Shown here one piece after another: positions 25,689 through 35,338 of a stretch of DNA of 47,894 nt; positions within the stretch are counted from its first letter, which is position 1; the number at the start of each line of letters is the position of its first letter. The DNA is from Patescibacteria group bacterium (lineage in GTDB: Bacteria; Patescibacteriota; Dojkabacteria; JAKAPS01). The translations under genes were made by a program, and so were the position numbers. The notes beneath the pieces are model-generated. The model searched no databases. It was not told where the DNA came from and worked only from the letters and a program-made list of their open reading frames with translations. The DNA is taken from contig JANWIC010000004.1 in assembly GCA_025450075.1 (NCBI GenBank), positions 1 to 47,894 on the forward strand, in the 5' to 3' direction.

Positions 25689-26558
25689 TTAGAACATAAT
25701 GACAAGCATGCCGAGGATGGCAATGAGGGAGCAAATGATTTTTGTATCTACCCTTGTCCTCTCATGAAGGAAAATGATTGCACAAATGGTTACTGTTATG
25801 GTTGAGAATGAATTAACAGCAATGACCTGCGTGATGTTACCAATTGTGAAGCAAACGAGATAAAGTAAAAAACTCATAGTTAAAAGAGCACTGGAAAGAA
25901 GCAGTAAATCTCCGGTAACCATAAATTCATGTTTCAACTCATAAAGTGGAGTCCTTAAGATGATTGCGTGACTAATAATTGCCTGAATGAAATACAGCAA
26001 CGCAAGGAAAAATGGCGGAGAGAAATAGGTAAGCATGCTTCCTGCCAGACCCACTGCGAATCCCAAAAAAACAGCGCTTATTATGGCGTAAACTATTCCT
26101 TTGCTTAACTGCAGTTTTTTATGGGAAAAACCGATAAGAATAGAGGAAAGAAGGATGATTGCAAGTCCGATGCCGGTATTGGTATAGAATGATTTATTAA
26201 AAAAAAAGATGCTTATGAGAATTGCGAATATATTATTTAAAGGAAATATTGCGCTTAATACACTCGCTTCTTCATATTTAAAAGAATCAAATCGAAAGAA
26301 ATTGCTTATTGCATAAGCAATGATAGCAACAAATAACAAAATAATTGTTTGTGTCCTTACTTGCGAAATATTCCCTAGTCCAAAGAGCGGTAAAAAGATG
26401 AGAGCTATTATTCCGCATAAATATTCAGAGATTACAGTATATGCACGAGGATAGGTAGTCTGTTCAAGACCGATCCTGGTGAGGATTGAAAATATTGTAA
26501 AAAATATTATGGATATAGCGAGATAAAAGATCCAAAGCATAGGCAAGTAACTAAGCAT
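25689..26558 (-). CDS. EamA/DMT-type transporter
   Basis: A 289-residue membrane protein with about ten helices in two similar halves, as in the drug/metabolite transporter superfamily: the first half ends YEEASVLSAIFPLNNIFAILISIFFF and the second ends TQVIAVNSFSTITVTICAIIFLHERTRVD. These proteins move small metabolites or drugs; no substrate can be deduced. A TATAAT box lies 4 bases before the first ATG (26558), so the second ATG at 26540 (MLWIFYLAIS) is a likely true start, with a leader of about 15 bases. It is followed by the DUF5663-like gene on the same strand after 38 bases. Confidence 0.85.
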   Translation of the reverse strand: MLSYLPMLWIFYLAISIIFFTIFSILTRIGLEQTTYPRAYTVISEYLCGIIALIFLPLFGLGNISQVRTQTIILLFVAIIAYAISNFFRFDSFKYEEASVLSAIFPLNNIFAILISIFFFNKSFYTNTGIGLAIILLSSILIGFSHKKLQLSKGIVYAIISAVFLGFAVGLAGSMLTYFSPPFFLALLYFIQAIISHAIILRTPLYELKHEFMVTGDLLLLSSALLTMSFLLYLVCFTIGNITQVIAVNSFSTITVTICAIIFLHERTRVDTKIICSLIAILGMLVIMF

Positions 26559-26570
26559 TAGTATTATACC

Positions 26571-27548
26571 CTACTCCTGGTCTTTTACAATATCTTCCTG
26601 ATATCTGTATCCCTTAACAATTCTCTCGACTTCCTTTGTAGTTTTTGTCTGCATAAGCTGCATGCGAAGATCGCTTGCTCCAGGAAAATCTTTAATATAT
26701 GCTTTATAGAATTTTTTTAAAATATCCATTTGTTTTGTATCATGCCACACTTCTTCAAATAGCTGAGTATGCTCGATAAGTTTTTGCATATGTTCTTCAA
26801 AACCATGTTGCTTTTTATTATTCTCAAAAAACCAGATGTCCTGAAAGATTCCTCTACCCACCATTATGCCATCTACTCCATATGTCTTATGCATTTCAAT
26901 TCCTTGTTCTCTGGACATAATATCTCCGTTTCCAATAATTGGAGTTGTAAGTCCTAAAGAATCACGAAGCTTTACTGCTTCCCCAATAGCATCCCAATGT
27001 GCAGGTACTTTTGACATTTCTTTTGTTGTTCTTCCATGGATAGTTAATGCATCAATATCTTGTTGAAGTAATAAGCCTATCCAATCTTCAACAAGTATAT
27101 TATAAAAGCCAAGACGTGTTTTTACACTTACAGGCAGATTACCTGCACCCTCTTTTGTTGCTTTGATAATTTTAGCTGCACGTTCAGGTGTTCTTATAAG
27201 GCCGGAACATGCTCCATGTCCAACAATACTTTTATCTGGGCATCCCATATTAATATCAATTCCATCAAAACCCATATTTGCTACAAGTTTTGCAGATTCA
27301 TAGAATTGTTCGGGAACAGTTCCCCAAATCTGTGCTATTAAAGGACGTTCAGTTTCAGTAAAATACAGACGTTTCAGTACCTTATCTTTTCCTGGTGAAC
27401 ATAATCCTCCCGTACTGGTAAATTCGGTAAAAAAAACATCGGGTTTTCCAGTTGATGCAACAATTCGTCTGAATACAGTATCAGTCACATTCTCCATAGG
27501 AGCAAGGACAAAAAAAGGCCGTGGAAGTTGTTTCCAAAAATCTTTCAT
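26571..27548 (-). CDS. dus: tRNA-dihydrouridine synthase
   Basis: Dus enzymes reduce uridine to dihydrouridine in tRNA with FMN and NADPH. The 325-residue protein has the family start FFVLAPMENVTDTVFRRIV, the FMN-site strand PLIAQIWG, the catalytic-Cys motif DINMGCPDKSIVGHGACSGLI, TIHGRTTKEMSK, and the phosphate loop GNGDIMSREQG with GVDGIMVGRG. A TATAAT box 6 bases before the ATG points to a leaderless mRNA, and a second TATAAT lies 17 bases farther upstream. The bacterial subgroup (DusB/C-like) is not decided. Confidence 0.92.
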   Translation of the reverse strand: MKDFWKQLPRPFFVLAPMENVTDTVFRRIVASTGKPDVFFTEFTSTGGLCSPGKDKVLKRLYFTETERPLIAQIWGTVPEQFYESAKLVANMGFDGIDINMGCPDKSIVGHGACSGLIRTPERAAKIIKATKEGAGNLPVSVKTRLGFYNILVEDWIGLLLQQDIDALTIHGRTTKEMSKVPAHWDAIGEAVKLRDSLGLTTPIIGNGDIMSREQGIEMHKTYGVDGIMVGRGIFQDIWFFENNKKQHGFEEHMQKLIEHTQLFEEVWHDTKQMDILKKFYKAYIKDFPGASDLRMQLMQTKTTKEVERIVKGYRYQEDIVKDQE

Positions 27549-27554
27549 AAGTAA

Positions 27555-27560
27555 ATTATA
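27555..27560 (-). promoter_or_regulatory. Consensus -10 box (TATAAT) with leaderless spacing for dus
   Basis: TATAAT on the minus strand is followed by 6 bases (TTACTT) and the dus ATG at 27548. Another TATAAT lies 17 bases upstream, so there may be two start points, one leaderless and one with a short leader. No consensus -35 was found for either. Confidence 0.5.
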
Positions 27561-27606
27561 TCGTAGGTATTATATGATACGGGAATGTGCAAGATCAATT
27601 TTATTC

Positions 27607-28563
27607 TTATCTCCAATTTCCGATTGCTTTTCCTAAACTATATGCTTTGACAATATCACCTTTCATTCTTAATTTATAGATATTCCAAGCAGCATTCCAT
27701 AGATGGAGTTCAATTGGTGTCAATACTTTAGGTTCTTCTGGAAAATATTGTTCACTTAAATCATCGGGATGTGGAATTATATTCCTTGTAGTTCTAATAA
27801 TTAAATTTGCCCCGTGTTTATGAGCTCCCGTGAAATGTAGAATAATTGCAGGTAATAATGCGACATGCATTATTCGATGTAATACAAATTCAGAAAAATT
27901 ATGAGCAGATAAATGAAAAGTATGAGAATGAACTGAATCTGATATTGCCATATGTGAATGCATTTTTGACGAATCTAGAGTATCTCTAGCTTGCCTTCTT
28001 AAGCGTTGACCCAATTTCCCATGTCTAATTTCTTCTATTATTAGTTTTGCTTTATCGAAAAGTGCTGTTGGTGTTTCAACTTCATCAGCTTGAAAACTTT
28101 CTAAAACTCCTGTTAATAAGCTTACATCAGTTTGAGAAAATAAATTTTGTAAAATGTATGCTAAAACTTGCTCTTGAGAATAATGCTCACTTAGCTCTAA
28201 TGATCTTATATATAGTCTAAAATCATTATTAAATAAACTTGCAAGACCATTATAAATTATTCTATAACCCGGATCTGCATTCGGCATATCAAATAATTCC
28301 TGAAATCTATGTTGAATTCCTGGATCAGTAAATTTTAGCAAAACTTGTAAACTTTCAGATCGTCGAGTAACATCGTCCAGTTCAATTTCTGCATCTTTGG
28401 AATATTCCTCTGGCATATCTTTTTTTAATTGATTGCCAACAAATGCATGTAATGTTCCTGCTAAAGCAGCAAAGATAACAGCATTTCTTTCTTCGCCTTC
28501 CTTTTGTTCAAGTAAGGCTAATAATTCTTGATATGCATTTGGTTCTGAAGTCATCAGCTCCAT
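27607..28563 (-). CDS. Unknown protein, helical
   Basis: A 318-residue, mainly helical and acidic protein that is not recognised. It has one moderately hydrophobic stretch near 235-255 (HRIMHVALLPAIILHFTG) that may be a membrane or buried helix. The start at 28563 (MELMTSEPNAY) has a TATAAT box 24 bases upstream; the ATG at 28554 (MTSEPN), preceded by GGAG, is an alternative. It lies between the AI-2E permease gene and dus on the same strand, 56 and 58 bases from them. It resembles, in style only, the other unknown helical proteins of the window (20309, 47304). Confidence 0.55.
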   Translation of the reverse strand: MELMTSEPNAYQELLALLEQKEGEERNAVIFAALAGTLHAFVGNQLKKDMPEEYSKDAEIELDDVTRRSESLQVLLKFTDPGIQHRFQELFDMPNADPGYRIIYNGLASLFNNDFRLYIRSLELSEHYSQEQVLAYILQNLFSQTDVSLLTGVLESFQADEVETPTALFDKAKLIIEEIRHGKLGQRLRRQARDTLDSSKMHSHMAISDSVHSHTFHLSAHNFSEFVLHRIMHVALLPAIILHFTGAHKHGANLIIRTTRNIIPHPDDLSEQYFPEEPKVLTPIELHLWNAAWNIYKLRMKGDIVKAYSLGKAIGNWR

Positions 28564-28618
28564 AGCTCATAGTTATAATACTCTTGTATTATATCCCATA
28601 TCTACTGATGAGGCAATG

Positions 28619-29686
28619 TTAAAAGAAGTATTCCTTACCTTTTACCCACAATAATTTGAGAAAAACCTGAATAAGCCCGGCAATTGGAGCTGCAAAAAGA
28701 GCTCCTGTAATACCGAATAATCTGGTTCCGACGATTACTGCAAATAAAGATACAGCAGGATGAATGCCGATTGCTTTTCCAACAATCCGAGGGCCGATAA
28801 CATCTCCCTCAATGATATGCACACCGACAAAGTATAATAGAACTGCAACTGCGCTTAGTATTCCATTACTTAAGGCAAAAAGGGTACAAATGACTCCAGA
28901 AGTTATTGTTCCAAGAACTGGAACAAATTCAAATAGGAATGCAATTAATCCAAGTAAAGCTGAAAATGGTACATGAAGGATAGTCATACCAATACCAACC
29001 AGTGCTCCAATGAGCGCGGAGAGAAGCAGTTGACCTCGAATATATCCTCCAATGATATAGCTGAAAGTATCAATGACAAAAGCCACATCTTTATGGAATC
29101 GCTTTGGGAGGTTTGCATAAATCCATGTAATGATTTTACCCCCATCCATAAGTAAATAGATACTAAGAACTACAATCAAGATAAAATCTAAAAGTGCGCT
29201 TACTACGTTGCTAATAAAAGGGATAATGGAATTTGCGATATTTTGTAATTGGCCAAGAATTTGTCCGCTTATCCCATTTATTTGAGAGGTTAACCCTAAG
29301 CTTTTTAAAAATGAGAATTGATTTGGGATAGTAATGATGTCACTAAGACTTTTATGTCCGAGTGTTTGTTGCAAAAAACTGATGAAGAGTAAAAACTGGG
29401 TAATGATGACATTAATAATGAAATAGAATATTAATCCAATGCCGATAAGAACAATTAAGTAGGTAAATAATATGGCAAGAAAACGAGGCATTTTCTTTTC
29501 AAAAAAAGTCACAAGTGGATTTAATACATATGCTAAAGCAACAGATATAACAAGGACAATGATGACTTCAATGATTTTTTGAACTAAATACAAAAGAATA
29601 ATAGCAACTCCTGTCCATAAGAGAATGATCAGGGGTATATCTCTCAGCTTTGTATAATCAATTGTTTGTATCTTCTTTTCTGCCAT
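28619..29686 (-). CDS. AI-2E family permease-like transporter
   Basis: A membrane protein of the AI-2 exporter superfamily (PerM/TqsA-like), with about eight helices and the typical C-terminal block VIGPRIVGKAIGIHPAVSLFAVIVGTRLFGITGALFAAPIAG. Family members are linked to export of AI-2 or to ion and antiport roles, so the label does not prove a signalling function. The ATG at 29686 (MAEKKIQTIDY) is preferred over 29713, because TATAAT ends 6 bases before it. It is divergent from the M1 aminopeptidase, sharing a 114-base upstream region. Confidence 0.88.
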   Translation of the reverse strand: MAEKKIQTIDYTKLRDIPLIILLWTGVAIILLYLVQKIIEVIIVLVISVALAYVLNPLVTFFEKKMPRFLAILFTYLIVLIGIGLIFYFIINVIITQFLLFISFLQQTLGHKSLSDIITIPNQFSFLKSLGLTSQINGISGQILGQLQNIANSIIPFISNVVSALLDFILIVVLSIYLLMDGGKIITWIYANLPKRFHKDVAFVIDTFSYIIGGYIRGQLLLSALIGALVGIGMTILHVPFSALLGLIAFLFEFVPVLGTITSGVICTLFALSNGILSAVAVLLYFVGVHIIEGDVIGPRIVGKAIGIHPAVSLFAVIVGTRLFGITGALFAAPIAGLIQVFLKLLWVKGKEYFF

Positions 29687-29692
29687 ATCCTG

Positions 29693-29698
29693 ATTATA
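29693..29698 (-). promoter_or_regulatory. Consensus -10 box (TATAAT) with leaderless spacing for the AI-2E permease
   Basis: TATAAT is followed by 6 bases (CAGGAT) and the ATG at 29686. This places the predicted transcript start on the ATG and excludes the upstream ATG at 29713, which would lie before the promoter. Confidence 0.5.
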
Positions 29699-29800
29699 CT
29701 GGAAAGAAGGCATTTTATGTACTATTCCCCGATTCTATATATTCTAAAGCATTTTCATCCAAATCATTTCGCTGTATAATTATAATATTACATATATTGC

Positions 29801-32197
29801 ATGCAAATACGATCCTATACCCTTCATTTCATCCTTGATCCACAAAAGGGCTCATTTAGAGGCGATACTCTTATTCAAATTGATGGTATGGATGATGGAT
29901 GTGTACTGGATGCTGTTGGACTAAAGATCGAAAATGTAGAAGTAGACGATAAAATTGCTCAATTTCGCTATGATGAATCAAAGGGAAAACTTTCAATTAA
30001 CACATCCGGTTCCAGGATACACATTCTATATGAAGGCAGTATTGACTCGGGAATGGTGGGGATGTATGCAGCAGGATATAAAGAAGTGAAAATGCTTTCG
30101 ACTCAACTAGAAGCAGTTGGTGCTCGACGTTTGTTTCCATGTATTGATAATCCTGAACATAAGGCAACATTTAATGTATCTGTAAGCGTTCCTAAACGGT
30201 ATGATGTCATATCAAATACTGATCCGATCAGAATAGAAGAACAATTAACTTCAAAAATTGTTGTCTTTGATGAAACGCCAATAATGTCTACCTATCTATT
30301 ATATATAGGTGTTGCAGAATTTCAGGATATTGAAGATCATGCAGGAAAAACAATTGTTCGGGTAAAAACCACGAAGAATGCAAATATTGAGCATGCGGAA
30401 CAAACTCTTTCATACGGAATAGAATTTTTACAATGGCTTGAATCATACTTTGGAATGCCATATGTTTTAGCAAAACTTGATCTTATTGCAGTACCACAGT
30501 TTTCATCCGGTGCTATGGAAAATTGGGGAGCAATAACTTTTCGAGAAATGTATGTCATTGCTGATAAATCATCTTCAACAATTGTTAAACGCCGGATAGC
30601 AGAAGTAACTGCACATGAGATCGTCCATCAATGGTTTGGTAATCTTGTAACCATGAAATGGTGGGATGACTTATGGCTCAATGAAAGCTTTGCAACATTT
30701 ATGGCATATAAAGCAGTTGATGCAATATATCCTGATTGGAATTATTGGGATGATTTTTTGATGCAGGAGACGGGAAGTGCATTGCAAGAAGATAGTTTGC
30801 AAGAGACTCATCCAGTTGAAGCACATGTGAAAGACCCAAATGAAATTGAACAGATATTTGATCATATTAGCTATGGAAAAGGCGGCAGTATTTTGCGGAT
30901 GATTGAGCATTATATCGGATTCAATGCCTTTCAAGATGGACTTCATTCCTATCTTACAAAATATGCATATAAGAATGCGGAAGGTGAAGATTTATGGAAA
31001 GCATTAGAAGAATCCTCAGGAAAAAATATTTCTGCAATCATGCGAACATGGGTTAAGCAGGAGGGGCATCCATTTGTGGAAGCAAAACTCATCAATGGTC
31101 AATTGTTTTTGCAACAAAAGCGATTCTCACTAGCCGGACAAGCGTCAGATATTTTATGGCCGATTCCTTTGGTATATTGTCTTGATGGAAAAGAATATCG
31201 GCAGCTTTTTGATCAAAAACAATTGACCATAGAAGTGAAAAACTCAAAAAGAATTGAAATAAACAGCGATAGAAGTGGCTTTTATGAGGTTCTGTATGAT
31301 GAACAACTACTAGTAACCTTACTGGAAAATATACAAGAGTTAAATAGCTATGCTGTCTGGGGGTTACTTTTTGATTATTCGCTTTTTCTTGAAGCCGGTA
31401 TGATATGCCTTGATACCTATCTTGATATTATTCAAGCAGCAAAATCCTGCAGTGATGCAATGATTGTACGCTTTATTGCATCCTCTCTGAAGGGACTCTA
31501 TACAATTCTTGGTGAGAATGTGAAATTGCAAAATATAGCCCTTCCATATTTTCAATATCAGATTGAAAGGATTGGAATGAAAGCTAATGAAAATGAAGAT
31601 TCAGTACTTAGTCTCATTAGAGGAAGCATTCTTGAAGGACTTGTCCTGATGGACCCATCGTTTAGTACAACGCTATTAAAAATATATTCTGATTATGATC
31701 AGACTCCAGCAGATATTCGAACAGCAGTATCCCTTGCACTTGTTGCACAAGCGAAAGAAAATGCTTTTGAAACAATGCTTACACTTTTCCATGGTGCATC
31801 AATTGATGAAGACAAAATTCGAATTATCAGATCAGTTTTTTCATCTAACTTTCCTACTGTGCAAAAAAAAGGTTTGGATTTTGTCCTTGGTGGTGAGGTA
31901 AAAAAGCAAGATATCCCTTTGTTATTGATACGAGCATCAGCTTTTAAATCATCTCATAAAATGCTGAGAGAATGGATGCAATCGTCTTTTGTATCTTTTG
32001 CAAAAAACTATGATGCTGGCGCAACTCGATGGCCAGCTGAAATGATAGAAGCAATGACCCCATACATTGGTATGGAAGAAAGTGATAAAATTTTTTCCAT
32101 TTACTCTGAACCTTTTTTTGCAGATATGAAATATGCTATTGAAAAAGGAAAAGAAATGCTTGATATTAATCTAAAGCTTCTACATGCTGCTGAATAA
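29801..32197 (+). CDS. M1 family zinc aminopeptidase
   Basis: A 798-residue metallopeptidase that removes N-terminal residues from peptides. All motifs are present: GAMENWG near 237, the zinc site HEIVHQWFGN near 271-280, and WLNESFATFMAYKAVD with the third ligand Glu near 294. The N-terminal beta domain (SFRGDTLIQID), the catalytic domain and the C-terminal helical domain are all recognisable, so the protein looks complete. There is no signal peptide, so it should act in the cytoplasm, in peptide recycling. The 3' end overlaps the convergent CPBP gene by 32 bases. Confidence 0.95.
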   Translation: MQIRSYTLHFILDPQKGSFRGDTLIQIDGMDDGCVLDAVGLKIENVEVDDKIAQFRYDESKGKLSINTSGSRIHILYEGSIDSGMVGMYAAGYKEVKMLSTQLEAVGARRLFPCIDNPEHKATFNVSVSVPKRYDVISNTDPIRIEEQLTSKIVVFDETPIMSTYLLYIGVAEFQDIEDHAGKTIVRVKTTKNANIEHAEQTLSYGIEFLQWLESYFGMPYVLAKLDLIAVPQFSSGAMENWGAITFREMYVIADKSSSTIVKRRIAEVTAHEIVHQWFGNLVTMKWWDDLWLNESFATFMAYKAVDAIYPDWNYWDDFLMQETGSALQEDSLQETHPVEAHVKDPNEIEQIFDHISYGKGGSILRMIEHYIGFNAFQDGLHSYLTKYAYKNAEGEDLWKALEESSGKNISAIMRTWVKQEGHPFVEAKLINGQLFLQQKRFSLAGQASDILWPIPLVYCLDGKEYRQLFDQKQLTIEVKNSKRIEINSDRSGFYEVLYDEQLLVTLLENIQELNSYAVWGLLFDYSLFLEAGMICLDTYLDIIQAAKSCSDAMIVRFIASSLKGLYTILGENVKLQNIALPYFQYQIERIGMKANENEDSVLSLIRGSILEGLVLMDPSFSTTLLKIYSDYDQTPADIRTAVSLALVAQAKENAFETMLTLFHGASIDEDKIRIIRSVFSSNFPTVQKKGLDFVLGGEVKKQDIPLLLIRASAFKSSHKMLREWMQSSFVSFAKNYDAGATRWPAEMIEAMTPYIGMEESDKIFSIYSEPFFADMKYAIEKGKEMLDINLKLLHAAE

Positions 32198-33026
32198 TCT
32201 TTCTTCTGTTTTTTGCAATGATAATTGCCTGAATTAGAGTAACGAATCCTAAAATGAGGAAAGCAAGAACAGAGATAGGAAAAAGCTGATTGAGGAATGA
32301 AGATAATGGCAGATGCCGTTGGGGAAGCGCAATATCAGGAATAGTTAAGATGAAGTTATATGAAAAATGAAACAGATATCCATACCAAAATCCCAAATGC
32401 ATCCTGATATATGCCAGGAAAGCTCCTACTATTGTTTGCGGCAAGACGAGAACAGGTAAAAGTATCGCTGGAAATCCCTGGAAACTAGTAAAATTGGTGA
32501 AGTGCAGCAGTCCAAACAATAATACTAATCCATAAAGTATCCATCTGAAATGCTTTACAAAAAAAGTATGTACTGCATCGTTTCGTAGAAAAACAAACAT
32601 GGAAACAAAATAGGTACATATGATTGCCAATACCAATTGTATCTGCGGAATATCTGCGATAAATTTTGGGAAAAGCAAAATCATAAAAGGAATAACATAA
32701 CTAAAATACAAAAATTCCCATAGAATTGCTGTCCATTTATTAAAGCGAAGAGGTAGTCTAAATAAGATTTCTTCAAAAAGTGGGACAAAAAATAGAATAA
32801 AAAAAAGGTCATTAGTTGGAACATAATTTTGTAATGAGTTTTTTACACCTGATCCGAACATGACATTTATTGGCAAATATATAAAGAAAATTACAATATA
32901 TACCAGTGAAATTAATAATAGAACTGAAAAAAGCTTCTTTCTAATTGATTCCTTTTCATTTTTTTGCGAATAAATTGGATGACGGAAATAGTCAAATACG
33001 TTGAGTAATATACTTTGATTATGCAT
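32166..33026 (-). CDS. CPBP family intramembrane metalloprotease-like protein
   Basis: A 286-residue membrane protein with about eight helices. The three CPBP/Abi signatures are visible: EEILFR (in FVPLFEEILFRLPLRF), GLLHF in LLFGLLHFTNF, and HFSYN near the end. These glutamate-type membrane proteases process prenylated proteins, peptides or leaders in various systems; here no substrate gene is next to it. An extended -10 (TGTTATAAT) lies about 21 bases upstream of its start. It converges with the M1 aminopeptidase with a 32-base overlap. Confidence 0.82.
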   Translation of the reverse strand: MHNQSILLNVFDYFRHPIYSQKNEKESIRKKLFSVLLLISLVYIVIFFIYLPINVMFGSGVKNSLQNYVPTNDLFFILFFVPLFEEILFRLPLRFNKWTAILWEFLYFSYVIPFMILLFPKFIADIPQIQLVLAIICTYFVSMFVFLRNDAVHTFFVKHFRWILYGLVLLFGLLHFTNFTSFQGFPAILLPVLVLPQTIVGAFLAYIRMHLGFWYGYLFHFSYNFILTIPDIALPQRHLPLSSFLNQLFPISVLAFLILGFVTLIQAIIIAKNRRKIIQQHVEALD

Positions 33027-33147
33027 GCAGGTGTGTCAATTTTCCCCATTATAACAAAATTTATCTATATAGATAAGTGAGAAACTTTATATATTTCTGT
33101 TAGCAAAATAATATATTTTCTTTCCTGCTAAGACTAAAATATATACT

Positions 33148-34218
33148 ATGCACATACCAGATGCACAAAATCCAGAACTATTAAGAACTGATGAATATGC
33201 GACTCCTAATTTTTCATTAAATCGTCAGTTAGTATTGGCGCGATTACGAAGATTAAATCCTTTTAACCGAATTCGTCAGCTTCCTCCACCAGGAAGAAAA
33301 ACAGGATGTGCATTAGGTGCGGTGGCCATAGGTTTAGTAACTCTTCTATGTGCGGAAACATCATGTAACAGCATCCAACATCTATTATCAAGAAATGATG
33401 AGGATACCCCTACTCCAACACTTGTTTCATTACCCCCATCAAATCCAAGTTATACAATACCTACAGATACTCCTGAAGTTCCAACTGAAGTTCCTTCTCC
33501 TACTCCTACAGAAACACCATTACCAACAACGGTGACTTTAACCCCTACTGAAGTTGAAATACCTTCACCCTCTCCGACAGAAGGTGAACCTACACCAGTA
33601 AGCACACCTACACAAGTTCCCTCGGCAGTCTTTACCTATACTGGCACATATTGTACAGATACTACAAACTTTGAAATACCTCCTGCAGCATTAGAAACAA
33701 CCTTTTATACCTGCGATTCAAATGGAAGCTTGGAAGTATCAAATAACCTGCAATTGGAGGCATCTCCAACAGGAACTGTTGTATTCCTAAATCCTGATGC
33801 TGGAGATTTTAATGGCCAAACTTCAACAATTACAGCAACCGCTACGACATCATTTAGTGAGGCAGTAGATCTAGAGCAAAGCGTTGCAACATATGCCGGT
33901 GTCTCTTTATTAGATTCACAAGATGGCAGTTCACAATATGGATTAGTAGTGGATATGAACGGCGTATGGCAATTATTACATATGCAAAATGGCAAAAATA
34001 CACTCCTTGCTACAGGTATGGTTGGTATTAATCAACAAAGTATTGATCTAACTCTTTCATATCATCAAGGAGTCCTTACAGGTAGTATTGATCAAGCAAC
34101 TGTCGTTATTGGACAGGGTGCAAATAATATATATGCATATGCAGGCATGATAGTGAACCAAAATGACGGTTCTACTGGTACTGCATTATTTACCAACTTC
34201 AGGTATCAGCAAGGATAG
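33148..34218 (+). CDS. Membrane-anchored surface protein with Pro/Thr stalk and lectin-like domain (paralog 1)
   Basis: A 356-residue protein. The N-terminal 50 residues are cytosolic and basic; a membrane segment follows (GCALGAVAIGLVTLLCAETSC), then about 85 residues rich in PT/SP/TE repeats, and a C-terminal domain of about 190 residues with beta-strand-rich character, YCTDTTNF...FYTCDSNGSLEV...DSQDGSSQYGLVVDMNGVWQLLHMQNG. The last domain resembles a concanavalin-like jelly-roll by strand pattern; this is inferred by eye. A TAAAAT box ends 7 bases before the ATG, which fits leaderless expression. The next gene is its paralog. Confidence 0.7.
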   Translation: MHIPDAQNPELLRTDEYATPNFSLNRQLVLARLRRLNPFNRIRQLPPPGRKTGCALGAVAIGLVTLLCAETSCNSIQHLLSRNDEDTPTPTLVSLPPSNPSYTIPTDTPEVPTEVPSPTPTETPLPTTVTLTPTEVEIPSPSPTEGEPTPVSTPTQVPSAVFTYTGTYCTDTTNFEIPPAALETTFYTCDSNGSLEVSNNLQLEASPTGTVVFLNPDAGDFNGQTSTITATATTSFSEAVDLEQSVATYAGVSLLDSQDGSSQYGLVVDMNGVWQLLHMQNGKNTLLATGMVGINQQSIDLTLSYHQGVLTGSIDQATVVIGQGANNIYAYAGMIVNQNDGSTGTALFTNFRYQQG

Positions 34219-34288
34219 CAGCCTATAGACAATCATATTTACATAGCACATAAAGATTGCTATAATCCAATGGCATTATTAAACCTAA

Positions 34289-35338
34289 ATGAGTGATACT
34301 CTACCAGAGGACTGGGCAGATGGAATGGATAATTATGGTCGCGATCCTTTTAATACTTCATCTGGATGGGAAAATGATATGCCAACAGGTGAAAGAGATA
34401 CTCCGGTCGGGGATGGGGTAAGAGCTGCAGTTATGTCAAGAGTTAAAGATAGAATTAGAAGAAATGAAGAAACTGCAAGAATATTAGCCCTTGCTATAGC
34501 TGTATGTATAACAACTGGTACCACTTCTTTTTTATTAGTGAGTCAAGTAAGAGGATCAGGTCCTACTAGAAGTTCAAAAAGTGCGTCTAATATAGGAGTA
34601 GCTATAGCTCCAACTGAGCAACCTACCCCTACTTCAAGTATAGTATTCCAAACGCCAGTTGCAACTGAGACGGTAACTGTAACTCCTGTTCCAGAAGCTA
34701 CCCCAACAGTAATACCTTCCCCAACTGCTACAAGTGTTCCAACAGTATACAAAATAAATGCTGGCGATTATTGTACCAATGTAAACGGGTGGCAAATTGC
34801 TAACACATGGAATATGACAACTGAATATGTTTGTGATGGAAATAATGCTGTTGAGCAAGATAATACTCAAATTCAAGCTCATGCTCCTATTGCATTGCTA
34901 GTCTTTAATAATCCTGATTCAGGACAATTCAATGGAAGAACTACAACAATAACAGCAAATGTTACTGGAACATATAAAAATGCGGTTGAATATCAACAGA
35001 CTGTTAATTCATATAGCGGAATTGCACTACTTGATTCTCCAGATGGTAGTTCCTTCTATTCCATGAGTGTAAATATGCAGGGTCACTGGATGCTGTTACA
35101 TATTCAAAATGGGGAAGTTAACGTGATTAGTCAAGGAGACACTACCATCAATCAACAAGGTTTTGATCTTGGAATCACCTACCAAAACGGACAAATACAA
35201 GGAAGTATAAATGGAAAAACGCTTGTACAGCAGGCTGCTTCAGGAATTTATGCTCTACCAGGAACGGTTCTTTACCAAACAGATGGAATACCTGGTGCAG
35301 CAGAATTCGGTAACCTTATATACCAACAACAAGGTTAG
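34289..35338 (+). CDS. Membrane-anchored surface protein with Pro/Thr stalk and lectin-like domain (paralog 2)
   Basis: A 349-residue paralog of the previous gene. The layout is the same: a cytosolic N-terminus of about 65 residues, a membrane segment (ILALAIAVCITTGTTSFLLV), a PT/TVTP stalk, and a C-terminal domain with YCTNVNGWQI...YVCDGNNAVEQ...LLDSPDGSSFYSMSVNMQGHWMLLHIQNG. The C-terminal domains match along their full length, while the N-termini differ. A TATAAT box lies upstream (ending 23 bases before the ATG), so it can be expressed separately. Its 3' end overlaps the DUF805 gene by 23 bases. Likely displayed on the cell surface; function unknown. Confidence 0.7.
   Translation: MSDTLPEDWADGMDNYGRDPFNTSSGWENDMPTGERDTPVGDGVRAAVMSRVKDRIRRNEETARILALAIAVCITTGTTSFLLVSQVRGSGPTRSSKSASNIGVAIAPTEQPTPTSSIVFQTPVATETVTVTPVPEATPTVIPSPTATSVPTVYKINAGDYCTNVNGWQIANTWNMTTEYVCDGNNAVEQDNTQIQAHAPIALLVFNNPDSGQFNGRTTTITANVTGTYKNAVEYQQTVNSYSGIALLDSPDGSSFYSMSVNMQGHWMLLHIQNGEVNVISQGDTTINQQGFDLGITYQNGQIQGSINGKTLVQQAASGIYALPGTVLYQTDGIPGAAEFGNLIYQQQG

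Noticed and set aside
33350-34882. Overlapping ORFs of 60-100 codons on both strands of the PT-rich stalk genes
   Set aside because: They are shadows of low-complexity Pro/Thr codons in other frames.
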